A stretch of 16,719 nucleotides of DNA from Ilumatobacteraceae bacterium (GTDB lineage Bacteria > Actinomycetota > Acidimicrobiia > Acidimicrobiales > Ilumatobacteraceae), in NCBI GenBank assembly GCA_025463305.1, contig JAOBWK010000092.1:1-16719 (forward strand), read 5' to 3'. Made by a program: the position numbers and the translations under genes. The notes under the pieces were generated by a model. The model was not told the origin of the DNA. It did not search any database and saw only the letters and a program-made list of their open reading frames with translations. This document shows, piece after piece, positions 6,770 through 14,356 of the stretch; position 1 is the first letter of the stretch, and every line of letters begins with the position of its first letter.

Positions 6770-7167
6770 CGATGGCGATGCGGACGGCACAGACGGATCT
6801 GACCCACGGTGTCGAGGCGCCGAGGACCGCGCGTCGGTTCGTGACGTCGCAGCTCGTGGCGTGGGAGATCGGCCGCGACGCTGTGGAGCGCGCCGAGTTG
6901 CTGGTGAGCGAGCTCGTCTCCAACGCGGTGCTCTACGGCAGCGGCCCGATCCGGCTCGAGCTCACCGAGGTCGATCGCGGCCGCCGCGTGCGGATCGAGG
7001 TCTGCGACCGCGGCGCCGGCCAGCCGCGGATGCGCCACGCGGCGCCGGAGGACCTGTCCGGTCGCGGTCTGCAGCTGGTCGACGAGCTGTCGCGCGGCTG
7101 GGGCAGCGCGACCATCGACGGCGAGACCAGTGTGTGGTTCGAAGTGCAGGCCGATGCGTCGGTGTGA
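6766..7167 (+). CDS. RsbW-like HATPase (anti-sigma kinase type) with intact motifs
   Basis: This 133-aa GHKL-fold ATPase belongs to the RsbW/SpoIIAB-like group. All ATP-binding motifs are clear: the N-box ELVSNAV (Glu49, Asn53), G1 DRGAG (Asp81, Gly83, Gly85), and G2 SGRGLQLV (98-105). These proteins phosphorylate a STAS antagonist and/or bind a sigma factor or other partner. No STAS or sigma gene lies next to it in this operon, so its partner may be RsbV about 1.6 kb away or one outside the window. The start ATG overlaps the permease stop (ATGA), and the phosphatase gene begins 6 nt downstream, indicating coupled expression. An internal ATG at 6772 or 6778 is possible. Confidence 0.9.
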   Translation: MTMAMRTAQTDLTHGVEAPRTARRFVTSQLVAWEIGRDAVERAELLVSELVSNAVLYGSGPIRLELTEVDRGRRVRIEVCDRGAGQPRMRHAAPEDLSGRGLQLVDELSRGWGSATIDGETSVWFEVQADASV

Positions 7168-7173
7168 CGTCTC

Positions 7174-9945
7174 GTGGTGGTCCGCCGATCGAGTCCACCT
7201 CGGGTGAGCCCACCTCACGCCTCCAGCGCTGCCACGTCCACCGCTCCCCGCGAGCGACACGCATGGTGGCTTCCCACGATGTTCGGTCGCGGGCTCGCCG
7301 CCGGCGTGGTCGCCGCGATCCTCGTCGTCGGCCTCGGTACGACGTCGGCGCTGTTCGTCCAGGCTGAGCGGATCGCCGAGCGCCAGGAGGCCGCGCTCGC
7401 CAACCGCGGCAACCGCTCGCTCGAGAGCGTGGCCGGCAACGTCGTGTCGTCGTTCGGCGGCGCGTCGGCCGTCGTCGACGCACACGGCGACGTCACCGAG
7501 ACCACGTTCGACAGCTTCGCGTCAGGGGTGGTCGACACGACGCTGCTCCCGGTGCTCGCCTACGTGCAGCCCGTCGCCGACGCCGATCGGGCTGCGTTCG
7601 AGAAGGCCACCGGTCACGTGATCAGTGCGGCCACGGCCAACGGCCTCCTCCACCAGGGCAACGAGGACCAGTACCTCGCGGTGCGGTTCGTGTTCCCCGA
7701 GAACGAGACCTCGTCCAGCGTGATCGGCTTCGACATCGACTCCGACCCCACCCGCGCAGCGGCCGCGGCCGAGGCGATCAAGACCGGGTCCACGGTGTTC
7801 TCGGCGCCGATCACCTCGCAGCCGAGCGGACAGATGGCAGTGTTCGCGGTCCGTCCCGTCTACCGGGCCGGGATGCCGCTCACCACGCCCGCTGAGCGGT
7901 CCGCCGCGTTTGCCGGGTTCGTCTCGTCGCTCGTGCCGGCCAACACGATGCTCGCGGCTGTCGTGGCGCAGCTGCCGGCGGGCGCCCGCGTCAGCATCGC
8001 CGATCGCGGTGTCGTCCTCGCGTCGACGTCGTCGGCACCGCAGGGAGGCCACACGGCAGCGGTGGCGGCGTCCGGCCGGTCGTGGACCGTCCGCGTCGAC
8101 TACCACGATGCCGATCTCAGCTCGGCATGGCTGAGCCTGATCGCCACCATCCTGCTCGCGGTCGCGGTGGGGTTCCTGCTGTGGCGCAACGGACGCCAGA
8201 CGGCCGAGCTGCGCGCCGCCGCAACAGGTGTGCGCCAGCTCGGTGAGCTGAGCGAGCAGCTCGCCGTGGCCGACACCCGCCACGAGGTGCTGCGGATCAT
8301 CCTCGCCTCGGCCGGTGACTCGGTGCGCGCGGTCACCGTGGCGGCGGCGTTCCCTTCGCCCGACGGCGCCCATCTGCTGCTGACCCGCACCGTGATCGGG
8401 AGCCCCGACGGGGACGTCGTCTCGGCGCCGCTGCAGGAGCACCTCGAGCTCGTCGCCAACCAGCCGTCGCCGATCACCGATGCGTGGAACACGCGCACGG
8501 CCGTCGTGGTGCCCGACGAGGCGGCCTTCCGTGGGCTCTACGACGGCGACGGGCAGGACCGGATCGACCGTGGCGTGGGCTCGGCGGCGGCGCTCCCGCT
8601 GCGTCGCCCGAACGGCGAGATGCTCGGCGTGATCGCGTGGGAGTGGGCCGGCTCGAACCGCTTCGCCGACGGCACCCGCTCCACGCTGCAGGCCACTGCC
8701 GACCTCGTCCAGCAGAGCGTTCATCGTGCCGATCTGCACGAGCAACGCTGGACGTCGGCGTCCGCGCTGCTGACCCTGAGCCAGCGCCTCTCGGTGGCGC
8801 GCACGACGCGCCAGATCGCCGATGCGGTCATCGACGCCGGGCCCGGCGCGTCGGGAGCCGCGTACGTCGGCGTCGGCTTCCTCAACGAGGCCGGCACGGC
8901 GTTCGATCTGTACCACCCGGCCGGCGACCGGCTGACCCACCTGCCGATCAGCTCGAACGGCCGGCTGATGAGCGTGCTCGGCACCGGCCAACCGCTCGAG
9001 TTCAACGACCGCGAGCAGATCGCCCGGTTCACCGAGCTGTACGACCTCATCGGCCCCGACATGGAGCGGCTCGTGTGCCGGCCGCTGATCGACTCCGAGG
9101 GCAGCCTGCGTGGCGTGCTCGCGTTCGTGTTCGTGCGCACATCGCCGACGCAGCCCCGCCACGATGGTGGCCGCCTGGCCACCATCGCCGACGTCACCGC
9201 GCAGACGGTGGAGCGGGCGATGCTCTACCTCCACGAGCACGAGCTGGTGGTCAACCTGCAGCGCCAGACCCTGGCCGATCTACCGACGGTGGCGGGGTTC
9301 GACATCGCGGCTCGCTACCTGCCGTCGTCGACGACGCTCGGTCTGGGTGGCGACTGGTACGACGTGTACGTCCTCGACGACGGACGCATCGGAGCCGTCG
9401 TCGGCGATGTCTCCGGCCATGGCATCGACGCCATCGCCGACATGACCGAGTTCCGCACCACGATCTCCACCTTGCTGCGCACCAACCCCGAGCTCGGGCA
9501 GATCTCGTCGCTGTCGTCCGCGCTGCTGCGCGATGAGACGAGCGACGATCTCCGCTTCGCCACGGCGGGGTTGATGATCATCGATCGCTCGCGCGGCGAG
9601 CTCGCCTATGTCCGGGCCGGGCATCCACCGATGTTCGTGCGCGAGCCCGATGGCACGATCGTGGTGCTCGAGGCCGGCGGCGGCGGCCCGATCGGGATGG
9701 CCAGCGAGACGGTGACGGTGCAGACGGTTGCCGTGCCGGTCGGCTCGACGATCATCGCGTACACCGACGGGTTGATCGAGCGACGCGAGGAGTCGATCGA
9801 CGTCGGCCTGGCCCGTCTCGGAGCGGCGCTCGCCGAGTGCGCGGGCCTCGATGCCGAAGCCATCGCCGACCACCTCATCGAACGCTGCCTCGGTGGTCGC
9901 CAGACAGCGGACGACACGGCGTTGCTCGTCATGGTGCTGGGGTAG
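7174..9945 (+). CDS. Membrane sensor phosphatase: CHASE-GAF-GAF-SpoIIE (PP2C)
   Basis: A 923-aa sensor of the RsbU/SpoIIE class, expected to dephosphorylate a STAS protein and so release a sigma factor. Order: cytoplasmic N-terminus, membrane helix at about 36-62, an extracytoplasmic CHASE-like domain (about 90-260), a second helix (about 317-339), two GAF-like regions (about 360-520 and 540-690), and a PP2C domain (about 700-922). Metal-site residues are present: Asp727 (GGDWYD), Asp745 (GDVSGHG), Asp865 (YTDG) and Asp913/914 (ADDT). I chose GTG 7174, 6 nt after the ATPase stop; no good ribosome site is seen, and GTG 7177 or 7204 are alternatives. The CHASE ligand is unknown. It is followed after 7 nt by ligD. 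Confidence 0.9.
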   Translation: MVVRRSSPPRVSPPHASSAATSTAPRERHAWWLPTMFGRGLAAGVVAAILVVGLGTTSALFVQAERIAERQEAALANRGNRSLESVAGNVVSSFGGASAVVDAHGDVTETTFDSFASGVVDTTLLPVLAYVQPVADADRAAFEKATGHVISAATANGLLHQGNEDQYLAVRFVFPENETSSSVIGFDIDSDPTRAAAAAEAIKTGSTVFSAPITSQPSGQMAVFAVRPVYRAGMPLTTPAERSAAFAGFVSSLVPANTMLAAVVAQLPAGARVSIADRGVVLASTSSAPQGGHTAAVAASGRSWTVRVDYHDADLSSAWLSLIATILLAVAVGFLLWRNGRQTAELRAAATGVRQLGELSEQLAVADTRHEVLRIILASAGDSVRAVTVAAAFPSPDGAHLLLTRTVIGSPDGDVVSAPLQEHLELVANQPSPITDAWNTRTAVVVPDEAAFRGLYDGDGQDRIDRGVGSAAALPLRRPNGEMLGVIAWEWAGSNRFADGTRSTLQATADLVQQSVHRADLHEQRWTSASALLTLSQRLSVARTTRQIADAVIDAGPGASGAAYVGVGFLNEAGTAFDLYHPAGDRLTHLPISSNGRLMSVLGTGQPLEFNDREQIARFTELYDLIGPDMERLVCRPLIDSEGSLRGVLAFVFVRTSPTQPRHDGGRLATIADVTAQTVERAMLYLHEHELVVNLQRQTLADLPTVAGFDIAARYLPSSTTLGLGGDWYDVYVLDDGRIGAVVGDVSGHGIDAIADMTEFRTTISTLLRTNPELGQISSLSSALLRDETSDDLRFATAGLMIIDRSRGELAYVRAGHPPMFVREPDGTIVVLEAGGGGPIGMASETVTVQTVAVPVGSTIIAYTDGLIERREESIDVGLARLGAALAECAGLDAEAIADHLIERCLGGRQTADDTALLVMVLG

Positions 9946-9952
9946 GGCAGCG

Positions 9953-11539
9953 GTGTCGGAGAAGCTCGCCGAGTACCAGCGGATGCGCGACTTCTCGGCC
10001 ACGCCCGAACCGCAGGGAACGGTGGTCGAGAACACGTCGGGACGGCTGCGGTTCGTGGTGCAGCGCCACCGGGCCACCCGGCTGCACTACGACCTCCGCC
10101 TCGAGGTCGACGGTGTGCTCGTCAGCTGGGCCGTGCCGAAGGGGCCGAGCCTGGATCCGAAGCGCAAGGCGCTGGCCGTCAAGGTCGAGGACCATCCGTA
10201 TGCGTACGGCTGGTTCGAGGGCAACATCGGCAGTGGATACGGCAAGGGCGATGTCGTGCTGTGGGACGACGGCTGGTGGGAGCCCGACCCGGAGTACCCC
10301 GACAGCGCCGATCCCGCGAAGGCCATCGCCGCCGGCGAGCTGAAGTTCGTGCTGCACGGACACAAGCTGCGTGGGCGCTACGTGATCGTGCACACCGGTG
10401 GCCGCAAGAAGGCAGGCACGACCTCTCGTGCGAGCGACGACGACCAATGGCTGCTGATCCACAAGAACGACGCCGAGGCCGTCGAGGGCTGGGACCCCGA
10501 GGACCATCCCAACTCGGTGCTCAGCAACCGCACCAACCCCGACATCGTCGACGGCACGCCCGGCCGCTGGCTGGGTCCGACCAAGGCCGAGCTGAAGGCG
10601 CTCGATGCGCTCGGCGAGAAGGGGCAGTGGACCGTCGCCGGTGAGACCACGTTGCTCACCAACCTCGACAAGGTGTTCATGCCCGGCCGCGCCGACGCCG
10701 GTGGCGCGGTCGCGCCCCCGATCACCAAGCGCGACATCGTGCGCTACTACGCGCAGATCGCCCCGTGGATGACGCCGTACCTCGCCGGCCGGCCGGTGAA
10801 CCTCAACCGGTTCCCCGATGGCATCGTCGGGGCGAAGAAGGGGTTCTGGCACAAGGCCGTGCCGACGCACGCGCCCGACTTCATCCGCCGTTGGCCGAAC
10901 CCGCGCGCGAGCACCGGCGAGACCCGCGACTACATGTTGGTCGACGGCGCGCCGGCGCTCGTGTGGGCCGCCAACTTCGCCGGCATCGAGATCCATCCGT
11001 GGACGTCCACGGCAGCGAACCCCGACCAACCCTCGTACGCGCTGATCGACATCGACCCCGGCCCCACCACGGCGTGGGATGACACGCTCACCATCGCTCG
11101 CCTGTTCCGCGTCGCGATGCAGCAGCTCGGCCTCGTCGCCCGCCCGAAGGTGACGGGCCAGCGCGGCATCCAGATCTGGATCCCGGTGCGCCCGGGCTAC
11201 ACGTTCCACCAGACGTCGGCGTTCGTCGAGGCGCTGTCCCGCACGGTCGGGCGGGTTGTGCCCGAGCTCGTCAGCTGGCAGTGGCACAAGAACGAGCGGC
11301 GCGGCCTGGCCCGCTTGGACTACACCCAGAACCAGATCAACAAGACGCTCGTCGCGCCGTACAGCCTCCGTCCCGCAGCGGGCGCGCCGGTGTCGGTGCC
11401 GTTGGAGTGGGACGAGCTCGACGATCCGAAGCTGCGCCCCGACCGCTGGACCATCCGCGACGTGCTGCCCCGATTGGCCAAGGTCGGCGATCCGTTCCTG
11501 GCCGTCATCGGGGTCGAACAGGACTTGCCGCAGCTCTGA
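9953..11539 (+). CDS. ligD: LigD-type end-joining protein: 3'-phosphoesterase plus polymerase, no ligase domain
   Basis: This 528-aa protein cleans and fills DNA ends during bacterial non-homologous end joining. The N-terminal phosphoesterase domain (about 1-180) has His39, His45, Asp47, Arg49, His81 and Tyr85 with the same spacing as the catalytic residues of Pseudomonas LigD (His42, His48, Asp50, Arg52, His84, Tyr88). The C-terminal primase-polymerase domain (about 225-520) has the catalytic pair in DID (Asp366, Asp368) and the LDYTQNQINKT segment. There is no ligase KxDG motif. Known fused LigDs run POL-PE-LIG (Mycobacterium) or PE-LIG-POL (Pseudomonas); here PE joins POL directly. GTG 9953 has AGGG 5-6 nt upstream and follows the phosphatase stop by 7 nt. 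ku follows. Confidence 0.94.
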   Translation: MSEKLAEYQRMRDFSATPEPQGTVVENTSGRLRFVVQRHRATRLHYDLRLEVDGVLVSWAVPKGPSLDPKRKALAVKVEDHPYAYGWFEGNIGSGYGKGDVVLWDDGWWEPDPEYPDSADPAKAIAAGELKFVLHGHKLRGRYVIVHTGGRKKAGTTSRASDDDQWLLIHKNDAEAVEGWDPEDHPNSVLSNRTNPDIVDGTPGRWLGPTKAELKALDALGEKGQWTVAGETTLLTNLDKVFMPGRADAGGAVAPPITKRDIVRYYAQIAPWMTPYLAGRPVNLNRFPDGIVGAKKGFWHKAVPTHAPDFIRRWPNPRASTGETRDYMLVDGAPALVWAANFAGIEIHPWTSTAANPDQPSYALIDIDPGPTTAWDDTLTIARLFRVAMQQLGLVARPKVTGQRGIQIWIPVRPGYTFHQTSAFVEALSRTVGRVVPELVSWQWHKNERRGLARLDYTQNQINKTLVAPYSLRPAAGAPVSVPLEWDELDDPKLRPDRWTIRDVLPRLAKVGDPFLAVIGVEQDLPQL

Positions 11540-11544
11540 TTGGG

Positions 11545-11550
11545 TATTCT
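11545..11550 (+). promoter_or_regulatory. Candidate -10 box (TATTCT) of ku
   Basis: TATTCT matches TANNNT and ends 7 nt before the ku ATG, which lacks a Shine-Dalgarno, so a leaderless ku transcript is plausible. The overlapping GGGTAT (11542-11547) resembles a SigF -10, but no GTTT is found at 15-17 nt upstream. Confidence 0.4.
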
Positions 11551-11557
11551 TCCGGCC

Positions 11558-12463
11558 ATGGCGCGACCCGTGTGGACAGGCTCGATCAGCTTCGGAATGG
11601 TCTCCATCCCGATCCGGCTGATGCCGGCGGTGAAGAAGAAGAGCATCTCGTTCAACCAGATCGACGATCAGACGATGTCGCGCGTCCGCTACCGCAAGGT
11701 CAGCGAGGCCAGCGGTGAAGAGGTGCCGAACGAGCACATCGTCAAGGGCTACGACCTCGGCGCGGAGAACTACATCCTCATCACCGACGACGATCTCGCC
11801 CCACTCGCACCGGCCAAGTCGAAGGAGATCAGCCTCGAGACGTTCGTGCCGACCGACGAGCTCAACCCGCTGATGTTCGACGCCTCGTACCTCATCGTGC
11901 CCGACAAGACGCCGAAGCCGTATGCGCTGCTCGCCACCGCGATGGCCGGTTCGGGCCGGGTCGGCATCGGCCGGTTCGTGATGCGCCAGAAGGAGTACCT
12001 CGCGGCCATCCGCTCCGATGGCACCTACCTCACGCTGTCGACCCTGGTGTTCCCCGACGAGCTGGTCGACATCGGCACGGTCGAGGGCTTCGAGACGCTC
12101 GACGACGTCGACATCTCCGACAAGGAGCTGCTGATGGCCAAGTCGCTGGTCGAGGCGTTGAGCGAGGACTTCCAACCCGCCGACTACCGCGACGAGTACC
12201 GCCTGGCCGTCGAGAAGATCATCGAGCAGAAGGCAGCCGGCGTCACGCCGGTGTTCGAGGATGCACCGGCCGCGAAGGCCACCGTCATCGACCTCGCCTC
12301 GGCGCTCGAGGCCAGCCTGCGCGAGGCCAAGGAGGCCCGGGCCAACCACCCCACGGCCACCACCGCCGCCGCCACGAAGAAGAAGGCCCCGGCCAAGAAG
12401 GCGGCCGCCGCCAAGCCCGCCGCCGCAGCGAAGCCAGCGGCGAAGGTCCGCAAGTCCGCCTGA
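11558..12463 (+). CDS. ku: Ku DNA end-binding protein
   Basis: Bacterial Ku forms a homodimeric ring on double-strand break ends and recruits LigD. The 301-aa product begins with the family signature WTGSISFGMVSIPIRL, and the Ku core extends to about residue 250. From about 265 it becomes a Lys/Ala/Pro tail with KKKAPAKKAAAAKP-type repeats, a feature of many actinobacterial Ku proteins that aids DNA binding and bridging. The ATG at 11558 lies 18 nt after the ligD stop and has no Shine-Dalgarno (TTCTTCCGGCC precedes it), so it is either coupled to ligD or leaderless from TATTCT. Transcription ends at a nested hairpin just downstream. Confidence 0.97.
   Translation: MARPVWTGSISFGMVSIPIRLMPAVKKKSISFNQIDDQTMSRVRYRKVSEASGEEVPNEHIVKGYDLGAENYILITDDDLAPLAPAKSKEISLETFVPTDELNPLMFDASYLIVPDKTPKPYALLATAMAGSGRVGIGRFVMRQKEYLAAIRSDGTYLTLSTLVFPDELVDIGTVEGFETLDDVDISDKELLMAKSLVEALSEDFQPADYRDEYRLAVEKIIEQKAAGVTPVFEDAPAAKATVIDLASALEASLREAKEARANHPTATTAAATKKKAPAKKAAAAKPAAAAKPAAKVRKSA
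12355..12460 (+). repeat. Low-complexity Lys/Ala/Pro coding repeat in the ku 3' end
   Basis: Imperfect repeats of AAG, GCC and CCG codons encode the basic Ku tail. Such tracts vary in length between strains by slippage. No separate function is claimed. Confidence 0.6.
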
Positions 12464-12471
12464 TCGTCGAT

Positions 12472-12516
12472 CGCTGTCACCCGCGATTGCGCCCTGCGCA
12501 ATCCACGGTGACAGCG
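12472..12516. terminator. Nested hairpin terminator between ku and the lipoprotein gene
   Basis: An outer 10-bp stem (12472-12481 with 12507-12516) encloses an inner 8-bp stem (12485-12492 with 12496-12503) with loop CCT. The stems are separated by a 3+3-nt internal loop. It lies between convergent stops at 12463 and 12536, so it should work in both directions. No U-tract follows. Confidence 0.75.
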
Positions 12517-12535
12517 TCGGGCGAGTTTGGACCGG

Positions 12536-13168
12536 TCAGCCGGGGAGGGCGACCCACCCGGAGACGGCGACGAGCGACTGGTCGCCGGCGAGGGCGTAGA
12601 CGCGCACGCGTGACGGGCCGGCGAGGGTGGGGCCCTCGACGTCGCCGGTGTGGTCGGCGCCGCCGAGCACGATCGAGGTGTCGGCCCCGGTCCACGCCCA
12701 CACCGGCGTGCCGTCGGCGCCCTGCACGACGAGCTCGTAGCCGGCCGCACCGGCGACCGCGGCCCACGAGAACGTCGGGCGCGTCGGGTCGTCACCCGCC
12801 GCCGTGACGGCCAGCGTCGCCAGTCCCGGCAGCTGCTGCAGCGCGTCGGGCGGGACCGTGGTTGGCGTCGTCGTCGAGGTGGTGGTGGTCGGCGCGTCCG
12901 TCGATGGTGTCGTCGTGTCAATGGTCGTCGACGTCGGGTCGGTGGTCGACGGCTCCGTCGATGCGCCGGTGGAGGTCGGCTCCGTCGACGGCGTGGCGAC
13001 ATCGGTTCGCACCGTCGTCGCCGCGGTCGTGATCGGCCGCAGCACCGTGGTGGGCGTGGTGGATGCCGCCGTCGTCGGCGACGACTTCGGCGCGTCGCTG
13101 CCGCACGCGGCGAACGAGAGCGCGGCGATGATCGCCAGCGCGGCGGAGGAGGTGATGGAGCGCCGCAT
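12536..13168 (-). CDS. Thr/Ser/Pro-rich lipoprotein with FN3-like C-terminal domain
   Basis: I do not recognise a named family. The 210-aa product starts with a lipoprotein signal peptide (RR, hydrophobic 9-21) ending in a lipobox-like FAAC, so Cys22 should be lipidated. Residues about 28-108 form a Thr/Ser/Pro-rich, disordered, possibly glycosylated stalk. The C-terminal 100 residues have the pattern PTFSWAAVAGAAGYELVV, followed by alternating beta strands, like a fibronectin type III-type fold. It is likely a surface-exposed, tethered binding or scaffold module. The ATG overlaps the preceding stop (TGATG), so it is translationally coupled to the secreted protein upstream and probably acts with it. 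Confidence 0.82.
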   Translation of the reverse strand: MRRSITSSAALAIIAALSFAACGSDAPKSSPTTAASTTPTTVLRPITTAATTVRTDVATPSTEPTSTGASTEPSTTDPTSTTIDTTTPSTDAPTTTTSTTTPTTVPPDALQQLPGLATLAVTAAGDDPTRPTFSWAAVAGAAGYELVVQGADGTPVWAWTGADTSIVLGGADHTGDVEGPTLAGPSRVRVYALAGDQSLVAVSGWVALPG

Positions 13169-14241
13169 CACAGCGCCGCCAGCGCCGTCGCGGCACGATC
13201 GGTGAGATCGTCCCAGCCGAGTGAGTCGGCGCTGATCGCGATCAGCTCGATCTCGGTCTTCGAGCCGCTGGCGATCGCCGCATCGAGCAGGCTCGACGCC
13301 TTGGTCTGCAGCTGCCCCTCGATCGGATCGTCGACCGACGGCAGGTTGCCGGTGCGCAGGCCGGCGGCGATGCCGAAGCGCAGATCCTCGGCCGTCGTCG
13401 AGCTGGAGTTGGCGAGCGCGCCGAGCAGGCGCTGGACGAGGCCGGCGAGCGGCGATGCCCACTGGCCCTTGGTGGCCGCATGGCAGGCATCGTTCTTCGG
13501 CCCCGACACGGCGAAGTGCTCGGCATCGACGAGCACGCTCTCGAGCGCCTCGGCGTCGAAGGTGCCGTTCGCCAGCCAGGAGGTGAGGATGGCCTCGCCG
13601 CGGTCCTCGAGGTCCTGCAACGCCGAGGCGGTGGCGGCATCGCCGGAGCCGGTGTAGCTCGCCGCCCAGCTGCCCTGGAACATGCCGACGTTGCCGCCGC
13701 CGGCCTGGATCGCCGACTTGAACTCCTGCGCCCACGTGCCGCTGGCGACGGTGCACGACGACGACGTGATGACCAGCGTCGAGCTGATCAGGTCGTCGGG
13801 CCCGAAGTCGTGGCCCTGGTTCACGGGCACGGTGTAGCCGTTGACGGTGACCGAGCCGGTGACGTCGAAGTGCGCCCCAGCCGGCTGGAGGATCGGCCCG
13901 GTGGAGGTGCCCTCGAGCGTGCCGCTGATCGCGCCCGCTGCGGAGACGTCGCCCGTCACCCCGTTGCCCTCCTCGGTGGCGTCGGACGAGGCACCGAGCG
14001 TGTACGTGCCGCTCGCGGTGCCGCCGGCGAGATCGAGATCGAACGTGCCGTCGCCCTTCCCGCTCGTGATCAGACCGGTGCCGCCCTGGCTGAAGTCGAT
14101 CGTGGCTCCGACCGACATCGTGCCGGCCCAGTGCCCGTCGGGCAGCGGACCACCGGCCCCCTTGGCGCTCGCCGGGTGTGATGGCATCACCACGACGGCC
14201 GCGAGCAGGCCGATCGTGATGCATCCGAGACTCTTCTTCAC
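13168..14241 (-). CDS. Secreted protein of unknown function
   Basis: No family was recognised. The 357-aa product has a clear Sec signal peptide: MKKS, a hydrophobic core at 8-19, and an ASA cleavage site after residue 26. The mature N-terminal half (about 35-190) is rich in Gly/Thr/Ser with alternating strands, suggesting a beta-sandwich. The C-terminal half (about 195-357) is Ala/Leu-rich and probably helical. Two cysteines in the mature protein (in SSSCT and NDACH) could form a disulfide. The GTG at 14241 is well supported by GAGGGA 8 nt upstream. The stop overlaps the start of a lipoprotein gene, so the two likely form an exported pair. The 115-nt upstream gap separates it from the ligase gene. 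Confidence 0.8.
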   Translation of the reverse strand: MKKSLGCITIGLLAAVVVMPSHPASAKGAGGPLPDGHWAGTMSVGATIDFSQGGTGLITSGKGDGTFDLDLAGGTASGTYTLGASSDATEEGNGVTGDVSAAGAISGTLEGTSTGPILQPAGAHFDVTGSVTVNGYTVPVNQGHDFGPDDLISSTLVITSSSCTVASGTWAQEFKSAIQAGGGNVGMFQGSWAASYTGSGDAATASALQDLEDRGEAILTSWLANGTFDAEALESVLVDAEHFAVSGPKNDACHAATKGQWASPLAGLVQRLLGALANSSSTTAEDLRFGIAAGLRTGNLPSVDDPIEGQLQTKASSLLDAAIASGSKTEIELIAISADSLGWDDLTDRAATALAAL

Positions 14242-14320
14242 GTTCGTGATCCCTCGTGGCTTCGAGCCGACACCGTTGTCGACCCTGCGCCATCATCGGG
14301 GCGACCGGCCGCAGCGTCGT

Positions 14321-14335
14321 GAGTAACGGTTGCTC
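14321..14335. promoter_or_regulatory. Imperfect palindrome upstream of the secreted-protein operon
   Basis: The arms GAGTAAC and GTTGCTC flank a single G and pair at 6 of 7 positions. The element lies about 80 nt upstream of the GTG at 14241 and just downstream of the ligase stop at 14357. It could be an operator; there is no clear promoter to anchor it. Confidence 0.25.
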
Positions 14336-14356
14336 ATTGTGCGTCGAGGAGGTTGC

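Noticed and set aside
7522..9240. A 572-codon open frame opposite the sensor phosphatase
   Set aside because: It mirrors the CHASE/GAF coding region, has Arg/His-rich composition and no motifs.
9929..12349. An 806-codon open frame on the minus strand opposite ligD and ku
   Set aside because: It is antisense to two genes with intact family motifs; its translation is low-complexity Arg/His/Asp/Gly-rich with no domain pattern. Long antisense frames are expected at this GC content.
12355..12460. A possible CRISPR or tandem-repeat array at the ku 3' end
   Set aside because: The repeats are short codon-level Lys/Ala/Pro repeats inside the Ku reading frame, with no spacer structure.
12804..13205. 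A Val/Ser/Asp-rich plus-strand frame opposite the lipoprotein
   Set aside because: Its repetitive composition is the reverse complement of the Thr/Ser/Pro stalk codons; there is no ribosome site or motif.
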